Shown: one piece after another, positions 38,124-38,958 of the stretch | Layout: each line of letters begins with the position of its first letter | Numbering within the stretch: position 1 is the stretch's first letter | Virus record (IMG/VR): IMGVR_UViG_3300036900_000195 | Coordinates: 1-38,958 of that record | DNA from: a virus | Length of the DNA: 38,958 nt | Reading direction: 5' to 3' (one strand) | Notes under the pieces: generated by a model | Seen by the model: the letters and a program-made list of their open reading frames with translations, nothing else | Told to the model about the DNA's origin: nothing | The model's database searches: none | Program-made: the position numbers and the translations under genes

Positions 38124-38958
38124 TATCCGACGCCCCAAAAGCGAGCGCGCGCCATTGGCGGCCGGAAGGAAGCCCGGTTAACTGCTGCCTGCCGAAAGAG
38201 CTCCGCAACATCGAGGATTACTTTTCGCCGACGCGCTGGCGCGTGTTCGAGGCCATGACAACCAAGGCGACGCCGGGATTTGCGACGCGTCGGCCGGATC
38301 ACTCCTGGCACACGAAAGGTAGTTACGGATACTTTGCCGCGATCGCCCGCGTCTGCCCGAAGACGGCGCAAAACATGATTTTGCAGGCGCGCGCGATGGG
38401 GCTAATGCAGGTTTTTGAAACCGTCATGCAGGGCGGCCGCCGCATCGAAACGCACTACGTTATACGGCCGTTTGCGGTAGTGCTCGCCGAGCTCAGGAAG
38501 AAAGCCGAGTACTTTCACACCGCCGCCGGGCATACCGTAGGCGTCGGGCGCAATCCGCGCATACTGACGGCGGCCGAGGCGGCAGCCTGGAAGATCAACC
38601 CGAACGCGCCGCCGCCGCCGCGCTCCGCGGGCCCGCTGCCCTCGCCGGCGCAGGACGCGACGCGCCGGGCCGTTCGGAAAGCCCGCCCGGCGATCACGAG
38701 CGCCGCAGACCTCGAGATGGTGTGCGCGGCGTTTGAGCGCGCGCAGGTGACGGCCGACCGTGAGCTCGCGACGCAGGCGATCGCCGCGGCGTCCGGATCG
38801 GGTGAGGTTTCGGCCGAGGCCGTTGCCGCCCTGATCCTTGCGATCGCGCGCGACTACAAGGCGAATCCCGCGTACCCGAAGCCCACGGCCGGATGGTTCC
38901 TGAAGAAGCTGCCGGGCTACGCCGCGGCGCTCCTGCGCCAGACGCCCGAACCGCACGC
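38120..38958 (+). CDS. Replication initiator-like winged-helix protein (start; continues at 1-140)
   Basis: GTG 38120 overlaps the previous stop (GTGA). With positions 128-140 added after the junction it has 283 residues. A winged-helix domain is visible at about residues 20-110 (WRVFEAMTTKATPGFATRRP, YFAAIARVCPKTAQNMILQA, RIETHYVIRPFAVVLAELRK). A Pro/Ala-rich linker (about 150-200) and a helical C-terminal domain (about 205-283, with EAVAALILAIARDYKANPAY and GWFLKKLP) follow. This two-domain build is common in phage O-type initiators, which bind origin iterons and load the host helicase. The predicted origin lies just downstream (220-450). Confidence 0.7.
   Translation, partial: MISDAPKASARHWRPEGSPVNCCLPKELRNIEDYFSPTRWRVFEAMTTKATPGFATRRPDHSWHTKGSYGYFAAIARVCPKTAQNMILQARAMGLMQVFETVMQGGRRIETHYVIRPFAVVLAELRKKAEYFHTAAGHTVGVGRNPRILTAAEAAAWKINPNAPPPPRSAGPLPSPAQDATRRAVRKARPAITSAADLEMVCAAFERAQVTADRELATQAIAAASGSGEVSAEAVAALILAIARDYKANPAYPKPTAGWFLKKLPGYAAALLRQTPEPH
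38832..38958. repeat. Right copy of 127-bp terminal direct repeat
   Basis: Identical to 1-127. See the left copy. The replication gene reads without interruption through this overlap, which supports joining the ends into one circle. Confidence 0.9.

Noticed and set aside
1-38958. CRISPR arrays, rRNA and tRNA genes, insertion sequences
   Set aside because: No regularly spaced repeats with spacers, no clover-leaf or conserved T-arm pattern, and no transposase or terminal inverted repeats were found on reading both strands.

Overview
The window is the complete genome of a temperate, P22-like podovirus (tailed phage with a short tail), assembled from one end to the other. The last 127 bases (38832-38958) repeat the first 127 exactly, so the molecule closes into a circle of 38,831 unique bases, and the replication gene at the right edge continues into positions 1-140. 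The DNA is GC-rich, with heavy use of GCG, CGC and CTC codons. The host cannot be named from the sequence. Three encoded proteins carry Sec-type signal peptides, whose predicted mature ends begin at or next to Gln. Together with the signal-peptide style this suggests a Gram-negative, perhaps soil, host such as Acidobacteriota, but that is only a guess.

Layout. 141-695: a probable replication origin (short iterons, DnaA-box-like sites) with two doubtful small ORFs. 696-1407: a good sigma70-type promoter and four small genes, three encoding small membrane proteins that may include the holin. 1441-1935 (minus): a two-HTH regulator, divergent across a palindromic promoter region from the long rightward operon. 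1988-30521: this operon, with almost every gene coupled by ATGA/GTGA-type overlaps. It runs in order: three unknown or zinc-finger proteins, a NusG/RfaH-like antiterminator, small and large terminase, a DNA methyltransferase, portal, scaffold, P22-type coat, gp4-like and gp10-like head-tail proteins, a tail fibre with a self-cleaving S74 chaperone, a GNAT enzyme, a 2OG-Fe(II) oxygenase-like protein, three ejection proteins, and a second S74 fibre with a signal peptide.

30534-31872 (minus) is a leftward three-gene unit of unknown function. It diverges from a rightward unit (31995-32969) across a compact control region with two near-identical CGTAGC/GCTACG dyads. 32966-33637 (minus) is a tyrosine integrase, followed by a probable attP region and a strong terminator. 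34080-36443 is a string of small accessory genes including an HNH protein. 36390-36965 (minus) is an unknown convergent gene. 36966-37710 is a long non-coding stretch with hairpins and degenerate repeats. 37711-140 (through the junction) is the replication module, ending in a winged-helix replication protein.

How it works together (inference): the integrase and divergent regulators control lysogeny. The phage brings only a replication initiator and origin and borrows the host polymerase. The NusG-like protein, encoded near the start of a roughly 28-kb operon with no obvious internal terminator, is well placed to keep RNA polymerase moving through the structural genes. No endolysin, DNA polymerase or helicase was recognised. 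The most interesting signals are an apparent AUA start codon for the small terminase, leaderless promoters with operators in the spacer, an overlapping ORF inside a ParB-domain ejection protein, and a fibre with a signal peptide.
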